Shown: positions 42,329 to 51,767 of the stretch, in pieces
Layout: the number at the start of each line of letters is the position of its first letter
Numbering within the stretch: position 1 is the stretch's first letter
Source of the DNA: Candidatus Brocadia pituitae
GTDB taxonomy: Bacteria > Planctomycetota > Brocadiia > Brocadiales > Brocadiaceae
Direction of reading: 5' to 3'
NCBI GenBank assembly: GCA_017347445.1
Contig: AP021856.1
Span: 3,356,613 to 3,420,612, forward strand
DNA length: 64,000 nucleotides
Notes under the pieces: generated by a model
Database searches by the model: none
The model's input: only the letters and a program-made list of their open reading frames with translations
What the model was told of the DNA's origin: nothing
Position numbers and translations under genes: made by a program

Positions 42329-43857
42329 CCATTTTGCAAAATATGCTGAACCGAAACCATTGTCTTCCTGCGATCATCTGTTTCGTCAAAACCGCTGTGT
42401 TCAATTACGTCAGAAGCCAGCCCCGCGCCACGATCTTCCTCCGACCAGACCTCAGCACGCCGGTTGGAAGCCTCCGACAGAAATTGTCGCAATCGTTTAA
42501 CCTCTGGTTGTTGATAAACCGCGGCAGCGGTGAAGTAACGCTCCATTCCGACCAGAGGCAGATCATAAGCCGACTTCTCTCCATCTTTCTCGAGCGCACC
42601 TGAAACCAAATAGAGCAGCGAACGCGGATAGACCACAGGCACTTCCCAATAACCCGATTCCAGTTCGTCCTTTAGCGCAAAAAGCCGAAAGTGATCGAAC
42701 AGCGGTGATTGACGATGCAAAGACAGCACCCCGTCAAATTGCGAAAAGCTGCAAGCCGGAGCCAAAAAAATCAGATTCTTGAGCCTGAAATCTTTTGGTA
42801 GCGGATGGCTTCCATTACGACGTGCCCAGTCCAGGTGCCGCAGCAAGTTTGAAGCGTAAACGCACCCGCAACTGTGTCCAACAACAGAAACCTCCAGCGT
42901 ATGGCCTCCTTTCAGCAACTGTCCCAACTCTTGGATAAAGAACCAGCCCCCACGTGCCGGCTGTCCACCAAAATTTTCGAACGTATCGGCGGTATCCGTT
43001 TTCATAAATCCCCAAACGGCTGCGCCGATATTTGCAATATAAAATTCACGAAAGATCTCCTCGACTACCGTGGCGTAAAGACCGTGATCTCTCCCTTCGC
43101 GATAGCGATGAATAACGCTCCATAAAATCTTTCCTGCTTTTGCCACCGCTCTCGCCACCGCCAGAACACCCTTGCCGTCTTTCTCTTTATGCTCAGCAAC
43201 CAGTTCGTCAACGACTCCTGGCGACATCAACGTTTTTGACGATTTTCGATGTACTACCGTGATTCCTTTTGAAGTCTCCTTCTTTTCGTTTGCAGATACT
43301 GCACCATGAACAATGGCTTGCAGTTCTTTCTGGAAATCGGGATCGGCAGCCAGAGAGTCTTCGAATTTTTTCCTCTCGGCGTCATTCAAATCCTGCAATG
43401 CTGGTGAAGCCTTGATGTTTTCAAACGGTTCTTTTTCCTCTTCACGATTCTTGAACTCTTTGGCCACAGTGATGTCATTAGGTAGCGCTAATTGCCCTGA
43501 GGCTTTGCCGCCTGCAAGATCCTTCAGCTTGCCTACGGCATACTGCATCACTTTTTTAACCAGAATCCTGAAGATCTCTTCTTTGTTAATTTCGCCAAGG
43601 TTATTTCTCACGGACTCCAGCAGGCCGGACTCCCAAACCATAAAAACCGGATGCACACCCGCTTGTTCATAAAATGGTTGTAATCGTTCCGCTGTTTTTA
43701 GCGCAGAAGATTTCGATACCAACCCTCCATGCAGATGGATGACCAGCTTCGAAGCGTTTTTGAGATCAGCAACCAGTGCCCTGACGTCGTCCTCAGTGGT
43801 ATCTTCCAGCACGCCGTCGCCACCTGTGTTGATGTAATACTTTTTATCTATCGCCAT
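42322..43857 (-). CDS. Alpha/beta-hydrolase-like protein with GHSCG nucleophile elbow
   Basis: 511 residues. LVIHLHGGLV near 38-47 is a lipase-type oxyanion region, and VSVVGHSCGCVYASNLL carries the nucleophile Ser329 in GHSxG. A candidate Asp lies near SPLFDHFRLFALKDELE and a His at VIEHSGFDE; these assignments are tentative. Between the two conserved parts is a long charged helical insertion (residues about 90-250). GGAGAAG precedes the ATG. First gene of a three-gene operon with the caspase and the unrecognised protein. Possible roles: lipase or esterase effector, or a substrate activated by caspase cleavage in the charged insertion. Confidence 0.75.
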   Translation of the reverse strand: MAIDKKYYINTGGDGVLEDTTEDDVRALVADLKNASKLVIHLHGGLVSKSSALKTAERLQPFYEQAGVHPVFMVWESGLLESVRNNLGEINKEEIFRILVKKVMQYAVGKLKDLAGGKASGQLALPNDITVAKEFKNREEEKEPFENIKASPALQDLNDAERKKFEDSLAADPDFQKELQAIVHGAVSANEKKETSKGITVVHRKSSKTLMSPGVVDELVAEHKEKDGKGVLAVARAVAKAGKILWSVIHRYREGRDHGLYATVVEEIFREFYIANIGAAVWGFMKTDTADTFENFGGQPARGGWFFIQELGQLLKGGHTLEVSVVGHSCGCVYASNLLRHLDWARRNGSHPLPKDFRLKNLIFLAPACSFSQFDGVLSLHRQSPLFDHFRLFALKDELESGYWEVPVVYPRSLLYLVSGALEKDGEKSAYDLPLVGMERYFTAAAVYQQPEVKRLRQFLSEASNRRAEVWSEEDRGAGLASDVIEHSGFDETDDRRKTMVSVQHILQNGW

Positions 43858-43902
43858 GATTATTCTTCTCCAATTTCTGAAATGGCTGAATTTGATGCCT
43901 TA

Positions 43903-43930
43903 ATTATAGCAAATCGTTTTTTTGGATCAA
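43903..43930 (-). promoter_or_regulatory. Sigma-70 promoter of the hydrolase-caspase operon
   Basis: On the minus strand TTGATC (43925-43930), a 16-base spacer and TATAAT (43903-43908), about 45 bases before the ATG of the hydrolase gene. No obvious operator dyad. Confidence 0.65.
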
Positions 43931-43968
43931 TTAATATAATAACACCGATAAGATTGCAAACTTTAATC

Positions 43969-43997
43969 TTTTCATCCAGGGCTTCCCCAGTTATAAT
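43969..43997 (+). promoter_or_regulatory. Probable sigma-70 promoter of proS
   Basis: TTTTCA (43969-43974), a 17-base spacer and TATAAT (43992-43997), about 57 bases before the proS ATG. The -35 match is weak (four of six). Confidence 0.5.
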
Positions 43998-44053
43998 ATT
44001 TTCGCTTACAGAGCACGAACCTGTTCACGTACAATTTTTAAGGAATAGAACTG

Positions 44054-45769
44054 ATGAAATGGTCTCAAACACTCGTTCCCACCCTAAAGGAAAGTCCATC
44101 AGAGGCGGAGATTGTGAGCCACAAACTCATGATCCGCGCCGGGCTGATCCGGAGGGTCACGGCGGGCGCTTATGCCTATTTGCCGCTGGGAACCCTTGTC
44201 CTGAATAAAGTTATCGCCATTGTGCGCGAAGAGATGAACCGGGCAGGCGCCGTCGAGGTATTCCTCCCGTCGCTGCAACCGCTGGATCTCCTCGAAGAAA
44301 GTGGACGCTTACAGATATTTGGAGACGACCTGATCACCTTTGAGGACCGGCATGGCAAGACCACGGCGCTCGGCCCTACCCATGAAGAAATCATCACGGA
44401 TATTGTAAGAAATGAAGTTAATTCTTACCGGCAACTCCCCATCACTTTGTACCAAATTCAAACCAAATTCCGGGATGAAACGAGACCCCGTTTTGGCGTC
44501 CTGCGCAGCAAGGAATTTATTATGAAAGATGCCTATAGCTTCGATATAGATTACGAGGGCCTTAACAAGAGTTACAAATCCATGTATGATGCCTACTGCC
44601 GCATCTTTGACCGCTGTGGCCTGGACTATCTCGTTGTTGAAGCAGACTCAGGCGCTATGGGCGGGGATGTTTCCCATGAATTTATGGTTCCGAGTCCGGT
44701 GGGTGAGGATGTCCTCATCCGATGCCTGGAATGCGGTTACAGCGCCAATCGCGAGCGGGCGGAACCTGCCCCTCTTTTGCAAGAAAGCGATGCAGCCTTT
44801 CAAGCGCTTAAGGAAATTCCAACGCCCAACAAGCATACCATCCAGGAAGTCAGCAACTTCTTACAGGTGAAACCGTGCCAGGTGGTCAAAACCATGATCT
44901 ATGTCTCAAATGGGCAACCGGTTGCCGTCCTCCTGCGGGGCGACCATGAGGCCAATGAAACCAAATTAAGCAAGGTGCTTGGCCAGGATGCTGTCGCACT
45001 GGCAGACCAGGCCACCATAGAACAGGTCACAGGTGCCAAGGTTGGGTTTGCCGGTCCAGTCGGATTGAAAATAGAAATCATAGCAGACCAGGCCGTATCC
45101 GTCCTTCGCAATTTCGTTACGGGGGCTAATAAGCCAGACACGCACTTAGGCAATGTAAATGCAGAACGTGATTTTAAAATCAGCCGTGTTGCTGATATCC
45201 GTTATGTGACCACGGGCGACCGGTGCATAAAATGTAATCACGAGATCAATATCTCGCAGGGAATTGAAATCGGACACGTATTTAAACTGGGCACGAAATA
45301 CAGCGATGCTTTGAAGGCAAAGTTCCTGGACACTAATGGCAAGGGAAAATCAATGATCATGGGCTGCTACGGTATCGGGGTTAACCGTATCATTGCATCT
45401 GCTATTGAAAGATCACATGATGAAAACGGAATTATCTGGCCGCTTTCTCTGGCGCCGTACAAGATTATTATCATTCCCGTTAACGTCAACGATCCTTCTA
45501 TCATGCAGGCGGCAAATCACCTTTACGACGATCTCACAAATATTGCAGGCATGGAGGTATTGCTGGACGACCGGGATCAGCGACCCGGCGTAAAATTCAA
45601 AGACGCAGATCTGATTGGCATCCCTATAAAAATCATCATTGGCAAAAAATTTACCGAGACAAAAGAGCTTGAAATAAAGTTAAGGAGAGGTGGCGAGACA
45701 TTCCTGGCCACCCCTGATGGAGTTCGGCCAAAGATCAAACAGCTTTTTGAAATGCTGTCAAAAATTTAA
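44054..45769 (+). CDS. proS: Prolyl-tRNA synthetase (bacterial type with editing domain)
   Basis: 571 residues, the normal length of the bacterial-type enzyme. Class II motifs are present: motif 2 around TKFRDETRPRFGVLRSKEFIMKDAYSF, and motif 3 in SMIMGCYGIGVNRIIASAIE. GPTHEEIITDIVRNEV is the typical ProS signature. A YbaK-like editing insertion lies between (about 230-390: HTIQEVSNFLQVKPCQVVKTMIY). The C-terminal anticodon-binding domain contains DDRDQRPGVKFKDADLIGIP. It charges tRNA-Pro. AAGGAATAGAACTG precedes the ATG. Confidence 0.95.
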   Translation: MKWSQTLVPTLKESPSEAEIVSHKLMIRAGLIRRVTAGAYAYLPLGTLVLNKVIAIVREEMNRAGAVEVFLPSLQPLDLLEESGRLQIFGDDLITFEDRHGKTTALGPTHEEIITDIVRNEVNSYRQLPITLYQIQTKFRDETRPRFGVLRSKEFIMKDAYSFDIDYEGLNKSYKSMYDAYCRIFDRCGLDYLVVEADSGAMGGDVSHEFMVPSPVGEDVLIRCLECGYSANRERAEPAPLLQESDAAFQALKEIPTPNKHTIQEVSNFLQVKPCQVVKTMIYVSNGQPVAVLLRGDHEANETKLSKVLGQDAVALADQATIEQVTGAKVGFAGPVGLKIEIIADQAVSVLRNFVTGANKPDTHLGNVNAERDFKISRVADIRYVTTGDRCIKCNHEINISQGIEIGHVFKLGTKYSDALKAKFLDTNGKGKSMIMGCYGIGVNRIIASAIERSHDENGIIWPLSLAPYKIIIIPVNVNDPSIMQAANHLYDDLTNIAGMEVLLDDRDQRPGVKFKDADLIGIPIKIIIGKKFTETKELEIKLRRGGETFLATPDGVRPKIKQLFEMLSKI

Positions 45770-45803
45770 CCTTTTGGTAACCATTGAATTTTTTTTAAAA
45801 GTG

Positions 45804-45869
45804 GGGGCGAAGCATTTGCAATAGTTGTCTTGAACGCATTTATACTAAAACGGGCAAATGCTTCGCCCC
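45804..45869. repeat. Inverted repeat (GCGAAGCATTTGC type)
   Basis: Perfect 16-bp arms at 45804-45819 and 45854-45869 separated by 34 bases, in the gap after proS. This pattern is a dispersed intergenic palindrome in many genomes rather than a terminator, since no T-run follows. Confidence 0.7.
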
Positions 45870-45964
45870 TACCCTGTACGTCAAATATTGCAATTATTGG
45901 AAATTTTCAAAAAACTAAATTATTACACCTTTTGTAATTTTAACATTTGTAAACAGCAACCACC

Positions 45965-46513
45965 TTGGGCTGCATCACCAAACCAAAACCGGTAAATCTC
46001 ATTATTGGCGTTTTGACAAACATTCCTGATCTTCTCGGGGAAATTAAGAAAACCCTGGAACTATCGTTTGGTGGCATTGACATGAAGAGCAACATTTTGC
46101 CCTTTCACTTTACCGAGTATTATCATGCCGAGATGGGCAAAGAAATTCAAAGGCAATTTTACAGCTGCAAAACACTCATTTCTCCCGATGAGATTGCCTC
46201 AATCAAAGTACAGACCAATACTATAGAAGAGGCCGTTGCTGCCTCAAAGAGATATACCGTGAAACGTCCCATCAATATTGATCCTGGTTACCTGAATGAA
46301 AGCAGGCTCATCCTGGCTTCTACCAAAGATTTTTCCCATCGCATCTATTTACGGGACGGCATCTATGCGGAAGTAACCCTTAATTATCGCAGAGGAGGAT
46401 ACGAATCCTTCCCATGGACGTTTCCTGACTATAAGAGCCCGGAATACCAGAATTTTTTCTTGCGGGTAAGGGAACTTTATGTCAAAAAGCTTAAAGAAGG
46501 TAATTATAAATGA
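45965..46513 (+). CDS. DUF4416 family protein
   Basis: 182 residues, the family length. KPKPVNLIIGVLTNIPDLL, FHFTEYYHAEMGKEIQRQFYSC, RPINIDPGYLNESRLILASTKDFSHRIYL and VTLNYRRGGYESFPWTFPDYKSPEY follow DUF4416, a conserved protein of Planctomycetes and some deltaproteobacteria with no assigned function. The start is a TTG giving MGCITKPKPV, because no ATG lies close enough upstream. It is followed by ndk after 49 bases on the same strand. Confidence 0.8.
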   Translation: MGCITKPKPVNLIIGVLTNIPDLLGEIKKTLELSFGGIDMKSNILPFHFTEYYHAEMGKEIQRQFYSCKTLISPDEIASIKVQTNTIEEAVAASKRYTVKRPINIDPGYLNESRLILASTKDFSHRIYLRDGIYAEVTLNYRRGGYESFPWTFPDYKSPEYQNFFLRVRELYVKKLKEGNYK

Positions 46514-46562
46514 ACCACAGAGACCGCCGTACAAGACTGAAAAGTGAAAGGAAAGACGTGGA

Positions 46563-47033
46563 ATGGAAAAGACCTTAATTATCTTAAAACCGGACACCCT
46601 TCAGCGCCGTCTCATGGGCAAGATCATTTCCCGCTTTGAGGAAAAGGGATTTCAAATTATAGGGCTGAAGATGATCCACATTACGGAAACGGTGGCGAGG
46701 AAACACTATGCCGAACATGAGGGCAAGGATTTTTTTGAACCCCTGGTCAGATATACCACTTCTGCACCTGTCATTGTTATGGTGCTCAAAGGAAAAAATA
46801 TTGTAGAAATTGCCCGGAAGATGATGGGGGCAACCTTCGGCTTCAGGGCAGAACCCGGTACTATCCGCGGCGATTACGCTGTCAGTAATCGGTTTAATCT
46901 GATCCATGGTTCAGACTCTTCCGCCGCTGCAGAAAGAGAGATAGCCATCTTTTTCCAGAAAGGCGAACTTTTTGAATACAAACCAGCAGATTTCTCCTGG
47001 ATCTATGATCTCTCTACCGGCGACATCATCTGA
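46563..47033 (+). CDS. ndk: Nucleoside diphosphate kinase
   Basis: 156 residues. KTLIILKPDTLQRRLMG at the start and the active-site region NRFNLIHGSDSSAAAEREIAIFF, whose His forms the phosphohistidine, define Ndk. It balances NTP and dNTP pools by transferring the gamma phosphate. Slightly longer than the usual 140 residues because of a C-terminal tail (ADFSWIYDLSTGDII). AGACGTGGA lies just before the ATG. Confidence 0.95.
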   Translation: MEKTLIILKPDTLQRRLMGKIISRFEEKGFQIIGLKMIHITETVARKHYAEHEGKDFFEPLVRYTTSAPVIVMVLKGKNIVEIARKMMGATFGFRAEPGTIRGDYAVSNRFNLIHGSDSSAAAEREIAIFFQKGELFEYKPADFSWIYDLSTGDII

Positions 47034-47256
47034 AATCGCACTGCAATGAACCCTGTTTTGTTTGAATTGCATTCAAAGGTATAGATTTTTCAAAAAGCTA
47101 AAAGGCAACCTTATTTTACCATACTCTTACCTTTCCATTTTCCTTGACAATATTCTGAGTTAAAAATATAATTTTTACCTTATCAATTGATAATAAGTTA
47201 CTGGTTAACACCCTGCTAATAATGAGGCTTAGGCCTCGTCTATTTTTGAAAATGCT

Positions 47257-48597
47257 ATGATGCGGATACTCAGGACGTGGGAATGTAACATTGAGAGGGA
47301 AATTGAAAAGTTCAAGCGTCGACTAAGCGTTTTGGATGGATTATCAACCAGTAGATCAACCGTACTTAAAATTATCCAGGATGTCAGAAAACGCGGCGAT
47401 AAAGCCCTTGTAAGTTATAGCAAACAGTTTGACAGAGTTTCTCTTTCGCCTGATAAATTCCGGGTAAGAGAGAGTGAAATTGAAGATGCTTACAAGAGAA
47501 CATCCCTCCCTTTTATAAAGGCCATTCAACGAGCCATTACCAATATTGAGGCATATCAGGAACACATAAAAATCAGTAAAGTCGGTCCGTTAAAGGTACG
47601 TGGTGTTTCGCTCGACACCTTCTATACTCCTATCGACAGTGTTGGAATATATGTCCCTGGTGGCAGTGCATCTTATCCTTCTACGGTATTGATGAATACC
47701 ATACCTGCTCAGGTGGCGGGGGTACAAAACATCGTGATGACCACTCCACCCGCAATGGACGGTGCGATCCCCCCCGAAAGGTTGGTAGCAGCCAGAGAAG
47801 CAGGTGTACATGAGATTTACAAAGTAGGCGGAGCCCAGGCTATAGCAGCCCTTGCGTTTGGAACAGAAACGATCCCGAAGGTTGATAAAATCGTAGGGCC
47901 AGGAAATGTTTTTGTAACGATCGCCAAAAAAGAAGTTTTTGGATATGCTGGTATTGATATGCTCGCAGGGCCAAGCGAAGTGCTCATCATAGCTGATGGC
48001 CACGCTAACCCTTCATTTGTTGCATCTGATTTGTTATCCCAGGCAGAGCATACCCCTGGAATTTCAATTTTAGTTTCTTTTTCAGAATCGTTGGTGGAAA
48101 AAGTAATAATAGCATTAAAACAACAGTTATCCAAACTTAAACGCAGCGCTGATACAAAGAAATATCTTGCGAAATTTGGAGTTATATTTTTGACAAAAAA
48201 CATCGATGAATGCATAGAAATTGCAAATACATTAGCCCCAGAACATTTACAGATTATTACAGAAAATCCCAGAAATATTCAGGCACGGATAAAACATGCC
48301 GGGGCAATCTTCTTAGGCCCATATACCCCTGTCGCGCTGGGCGATTATGTAGCTGGGCCCTCCCATGTATTACCAACAAGCGGAACGGCCCGTTTTTCGT
48401 CTGGTTTATCAGTCAATGATTTCTTGAAAAGAACAAGCGTAATATCCTATTCGAAGTCTGCACTAAAGGATACGTATCGGGATGTGCTTGAGATATCAGG
48501 GGCAGAGGGTCTGGACGCACATTCCCGTTCTGTTCAAATCAGATTAAACCTTTTAAAAGAAAAAACCCAAAGTGAACCAAAAGGAGTACATGATTGA
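47257..48597 (+). CDS. hisD: Histidinol dehydrogenase
   Basis: 446 residues. YVPGGSASYPSTVLMNTIPAQVAGV, KVGGAQAIAALAFGTETIPKVDKIVGPGNVFV and DMLAGPSEVLIIADGHANPSFVASDLLSQAEH, with PEHLQIIT later, are diagnostic and include the zinc ligands (Gln/His in LSQAEH). It catalyses the last two oxidations of histidine synthesis, L-histidinol to L-histidine. It overlaps hisC by four bases (ATGA-type), so hisD-hisC are translated together. Confidence 0.96.
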   Translation: MMRILRTWECNIEREIEKFKRRLSVLDGLSTSRSTVLKIIQDVRKRGDKALVSYSKQFDRVSLSPDKFRVRESEIEDAYKRTSLPFIKAIQRAITNIEAYQEHIKISKVGPLKVRGVSLDTFYTPIDSVGIYVPGGSASYPSTVLMNTIPAQVAGVQNIVMTTPPAMDGAIPPERLVAAREAGVHEIYKVGGAQAIAALAFGTETIPKVDKIVGPGNVFVTIAKKEVFGYAGIDMLAGPSEVLIIADGHANPSFVASDLLSQAEHTPGISILVSFSESLVEKVIIALKQQLSKLKRSADTKKYLAKFGVIFLTKNIDECIEIANTLAPEHLQIITENPRNIQARIKHAGAIFLGPYTPVALGDYVAGPSHVLPTSGTARFSSGLSVNDFLKRTSVISYSKSALKDTYRDVLEISGAEGLDAHSRSVQIRLNLLKEKTQSEPKGVHD

Positions 48598-49670
48598 GTT
48601 ATTTTCGGAAAAACATTGAAATGATGTCCGGATATACGCCAGGAGAACAACCACAAGACGGTATCTATATAAAGCTCAATACAAACGAAAATCCTTATCC
48701 CCCTTCACCAAAAGTCCTGAACGCCATTAAAAATGCGGTAAGTGACAGTTTACGTCTTTATCCGGACCCTGTTGCAACACAAGCGAGGCAGAAGGTCGCT
48801 GAGGTATTAGGAACAAAGCCAGAGTACGTCATGGCTGGAAACGGCTCAGACGATTTGCTGTCTATCATTATCCGGAGTTTTGCAGGGCCCTGTGATAAGG
48901 TGATCTTCCCTTACCCTTCATACATGCTTTACAAAACACTTGCAGAACTCCAGGATGGCGATGCTTGTGCAATCGATTTTACAGAAGATTACACGCTGCC
49001 CGAAGACTTCATCGTAAAAGGGGCCAGGGTTACTTTTATTGCGAATCCGAACTCACCTTCGGGAACCATGATACCGCCTGATGATATTTCAAAGATAGCG
49101 TTAAAGATAGATGGCGTGCTTGTTGTAGATGAGGCATACGCAGATTTCGCCGATGATAACTGTCTCCGTCTTGTCGAAAAGCACGACAATATCCTTATCC
49201 TCCGCACACTGTCAAAATCCTATTCTTTGGCTGGTATCAGACTAGGTTTTTGTATTGCCCAGGAGCATCTCATTCAAGGAATGATGAAGGTAAAGGATTC
49301 GTATAACGTTGACCGCCTCAGCATTGCCGCCGTGGTGGCAGCGCTGGATGATCAAAAAAGCATGAAAGCGCATGTTGAAAAAATTAAAGAAACGAGGCTC
49401 CACCTTAAGAGAACGCTGCAGGAAATGGGATTTTTTGTATATCCGTCCCAAACCAACTTTGTATTGGCACGATGTATGAAAGGAGTTTCTGCGCACACGC
49501 TGTACCAGACACTCAAATCGCGAAAGATACTGGTTCGATATTTTAATCTGAGGCGGCTGGACGATTGTTTGCGCATTACCATTGGGACAAGGGAAGAAAT
49601 CGATGCTTTACTGAAACTTCTCAAAGAGCTTGTGAGTGACAGCCATTCAAAGGTAGTGCATACCTGTTGA
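48594..49670 (+). CDS. hisC: Histidinol-phosphate aminotransferase
   Basis: 358 residues. KLNTNENPYPPSPKVL, GNGSDDLLSIIIRSF and VDEAYADFAD are HisC signatures. RTLSKSYSLAGIRLGF contains the Lys that binds pyridoxal phosphate, and RYFNLRRLDDCLRITIGTREE is the C-terminal substrate-binding region. It converts imidazole-acetol phosphate to histidinol phosphate. It overlaps hisD. The stop codon lies inside the left arm of a 27-bp inverted repeat (49666-49727). Confidence 0.95.
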   Translation: MSYFRKNIEMMSGYTPGEQPQDGIYIKLNTNENPYPPSPKVLNAIKNAVSDSLRLYPDPVATQARQKVAEVLGTKPEYVMAGNGSDDLLSIIIRSFAGPCDKVIFPYPSYMLYKTLAELQDGDACAIDFTEDYTLPEDFIVKGARVTFIANPNSPSGTMIPPDDISKIALKIDGVLVVDEAYADFADDNCLRLVEKHDNILILRTLSKSYSLAGIRLGFCIAQEHLIQGMMKVKDSYNVDRLSIAAVVAALDDQKSMKAHVEKIKETRLHLKRTLQEMGFFVYPSQTNFVLARCMKGVSAHTLYQTLKSRKILVRYFNLRRLDDCLRITIGTREEIDALLKLLKELVSDSHSKVVHTC

Positions 49671-49727
49671 ATCATAAATTAGGTTGGGGTTTAAAAGACG
49701 AAACTCCAACCTAATTTATGATTCAAC
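49666..49727. repeat. Long hairpin at the 3' end of hisC
   Basis: 27-bp arms (49666-49692, 49701-49727) with one mismatch and an 8-nt loop. It overlaps the hisC stop. No T-run follows, so it is more like an inserted palindromic element than a simple terminator. It would stabilise or end the hisDC message. Confidence 0.8.
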
Positions 49728-49753
49728 ATTCTTTGTTCGAAATTCGATATTCA
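49724..49753. repeat. Solo relative of the S23-cassette terminal repeat
   Basis: CAACATTCTTTGTTCGAAATT, then CGATATTCAG, is closely similar to the right arm of the S23 cassette at 10060-10095 (CAACATTCG, TTCCTTGTTCGATATTCGATATT). No S23 gene is here, so it is a solo end or footprint beside the hisC hairpin. Confidence 0.6.
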
Positions 49754-49859
49754 GCGTACTATTTTTCAATGCAGAACGAAGAAGCTCTTCGCCCTGCAAT
49801 AACTTTGAGATTCTTAAACATTACATAGAGGGCACAGCGCGCGTGCCAGTGCAATTCAA

Positions 49860-50450
49860 ATGACAAAAAGAACCGCTACCATTCACCGAAAAACCAAAGA
49901 GACGGAGATTGCTTTAACCGTTAATATCGACGGAAAGGGGGAGAGTCACATTACCACCGGAATCGGCTTCCTGGATCACATGCTTGACATCCTCACGAAA
50001 CACGGTCTGTTCGACCTGAAACTCAAGGCGACTGGTGACCGCATGGTGGATGATCATCACACCGTGGAAGACGTTGGAATATGTCTGGGACTTGCATTAA
50101 AAGAGGCATTAGGAGACAAAAAGGGAATCTGGAGATTTTCAAATTCAAGCGTCCCGATGCAAGAGACCCTTGCCTCCATTGCCATAGATATTAGCGGCAG
50201 GCCTGCATTGGTATATCATGCTAACTTCCATACCGGAAAGATCGGAAATTTTGATACAGAACTCATCGAAGAGTTTCTCAAGGCCTTCAGCACCAATGCC
50301 GGGATAAATTTGCATGTAAACGTGCCATACGGCAACAATACACACCATATCGCCGAAGCTATTTTTAAGGGACTAGCAAGGGCATTGCGTGATGCCGTTC
50401 GGATAGACGAACGCGTGAAAGATGTCCCTTCAACGAAAGGGATGCTCTGA
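49860..50450 (+). CDS. hisB: Imidazoleglycerol-phosphate dehydratase
   Basis: 196 residues, the length of the monofunctional enzyme. [54 protein letters not shown] and [24 protein letters not shown] are diagnostic, with the paired His/Glu metal ligands in DHHTVED and later in NNTHHIAEA. It dehydrates imidazole-glycerol phosphate. Separated from hisC by 189 bases holding a palindrome and a solo repeat, yet same strand and pathway. Confidence 0.96.
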   Translation: MTKRTATIHRKTKETEIALTVNIDGKGESHITTGIGFLDHMLDILTKHGLFDLKLKATGDRMVDDHHTVEDVGICLGLALKEALGDKKGIWRFSNSSVPMQETLASIAIDISGRPALVYHANFHTGKIGNFDTELIEEFLKAFSTNAGINLHVNVPYGNNTHHIAEAIFKGLARALRDAVRIDERVKDVPSTKGML

Positions 50451-50545
50451 GGTCATCTGTCAGGATGCGCCAGATGTTACAAGCAAGGGCATCCGTGTCT
50501 TCAAGCGGCGTTTTAATAAGGCTGCCTTCGGCAACTTTTAACGGT

Positions 50546-50574
50546 GTAGTGGCAATTCATGAATTGCCGACTAC
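50546..50574. repeat. Small palindromic repeat
   Basis: GGCAATTCATGAATTGCC at 50551-50568 is a perfect 18-base palindrome, flanked by GTAGT and ACTAC. It is typical of dispersed intergenic palindromes and lies before the PQQ-repeat gene. Confidence 0.7.
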
Positions 50575-50618
50575 AGAGTCGGTTTGAAATTCCTATATGT
50601 TAAAATAAGGAAAGATGC

Positions 50619-51767
50619 ATGCTGAAAAAATATATCGAAGCTCTTACTCTACCAATATTCGTCTTTTTTTTGCTCTTTACCTCACTGCCCACTCTCCTTT
50701 CTGCGCAACTCGCAGAAACCCCATGGCCTATGTTCAGACATGACTTACAACACACCGGCAGAAGTCCCTCTGCAGGCATTCAGAAACCTGCACTCAAGTG
50801 GGTTTTTCAAACCCAGGGACCTGTGGCTTCTTCTCCGGCAATCGGGGAAGATGGCACCATTTACTTTGGTTCAAAAGACAAAAAGTTCTATGCCGTTACC
50901 AGAAATGGCAAACTGAAATGGACGTTCGAAACCCAGGACGAGATTGATTCCTCGCCTGCCATCCGAAAGGACGGCGTAATTCTTTTTGGATCGTGGGACG
51001 GCCATCTCTATGCGGTAAATTCCGATGGTAGCTTACGGTGGAAGTATAAATCTGAAGGGGGCATTATTTCATCCCCTGCCATTGCGCCCAATGGCATGAT
51101 TTACGTTGGATCATGGGATAAAAGACTCCATGCCATTACCCATGATGGAAAACTGCAGTGGACACAAAAGACTGCAGACCACATTGCATCGTCCCCTGCC
51201 ATTGCACCAGACGGTATGATCTACTTCGGCTCAGGAGACTATTATCTCTTTGCTATGAATCCTGAAGGCAAGGCGATATGGAGTTTTGGCACCAGATACC
51301 TCTTAGATGCATCTCCCTTAATTGCGCCAAACGGAAATATCTATATTGGTTCTGAGGATGCGAGGTTTTACGCCTTTCTTCCTGACGGAAAGACGGCATG
51401 GACGTTTAACACCGAGTATGATATCGATTCTTCCGCTGCAATTGACCTGGAAGGAAACGTATATGTTGGCTCCGGAGATAATCATCTCTATGCATTCAAT
51501 GCCGATGGGAAGTTGAAGTGGAAATTTGAAACAGGCTCCTCTATTCATTCATGCCCTGCCGTTGCGGCAGATGGCACCATTTACGCTGCCTCCAGGGATA
51601 AAAAATTGTATGCCTTTCATCCTGATGGCAATTTGAAGTGGGTCTTCGAAACCGGTGATGCCATAGAATCATCGCCAGCAATTGACGCCGATGGTACTAT
51701 TTACCTTGGCTCGAACGATGGGAACCTTTATGCTATAGGAGAAACAATCACCGATCATGCGCGATAG
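50619..51767 (+). CDS. Exported PQQ-like beta-propeller repeat protein
   Basis: 382 residues. The N-terminal signal peptide is LPIFVFFLLFTSLPTLLSAQ. Then about eight repeats of 40 residues follow, with the consensus SSPAIA.DG.IYFGS.D..LYA...DGKLKW.F.T, characteristic of PQQ-like beta-propellers of the outer-membrane-assembly BamB/quinoprotein fold. The repeats lack the conserved residues for PQQ binding that would mark a dehydrogenase, so this is more likely a structural or binding propeller outside the cytoplasm. A comparatively isolated gene after hisB. Confidence 0.87.
   Translation: MLKKYIEALTLPIFVFFLLFTSLPTLLSAQLAETPWPMFRHDLQHTGRSPSAGIQKPALKWVFQTQGPVASSPAIGEDGTIYFGSKDKKFYAVTRNGKLKWTFETQDEIDSSPAIRKDGVILFGSWDGHLYAVNSDGSLRWKYKSEGGIISSPAIAPNGMIYVGSWDKRLHAITHDGKLQWTQKTADHIASSPAIAPDGMIYFGSGDYYLFAMNPEGKAIWSFGTRYLLDASPLIAPNGNIYIGSEDARFYAFLPDGKTAWTFNTEYDIDSSAAIDLEGNVYVGSGDNHLYAFNADGKLKWKFETGSSIHSCPAVAADGTIYAASRDKKLYAFHPDGNLKWVFETGDAIESSPAIDADGTIYLGSNDGNLYAIGETITDHAR

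Noticed and set aside
45804-45869. Inverted repeat after proS as a rho-independent terminator
   Set aside because: Loop of 34 bases and no T-run; fits a dispersed palindrome better.
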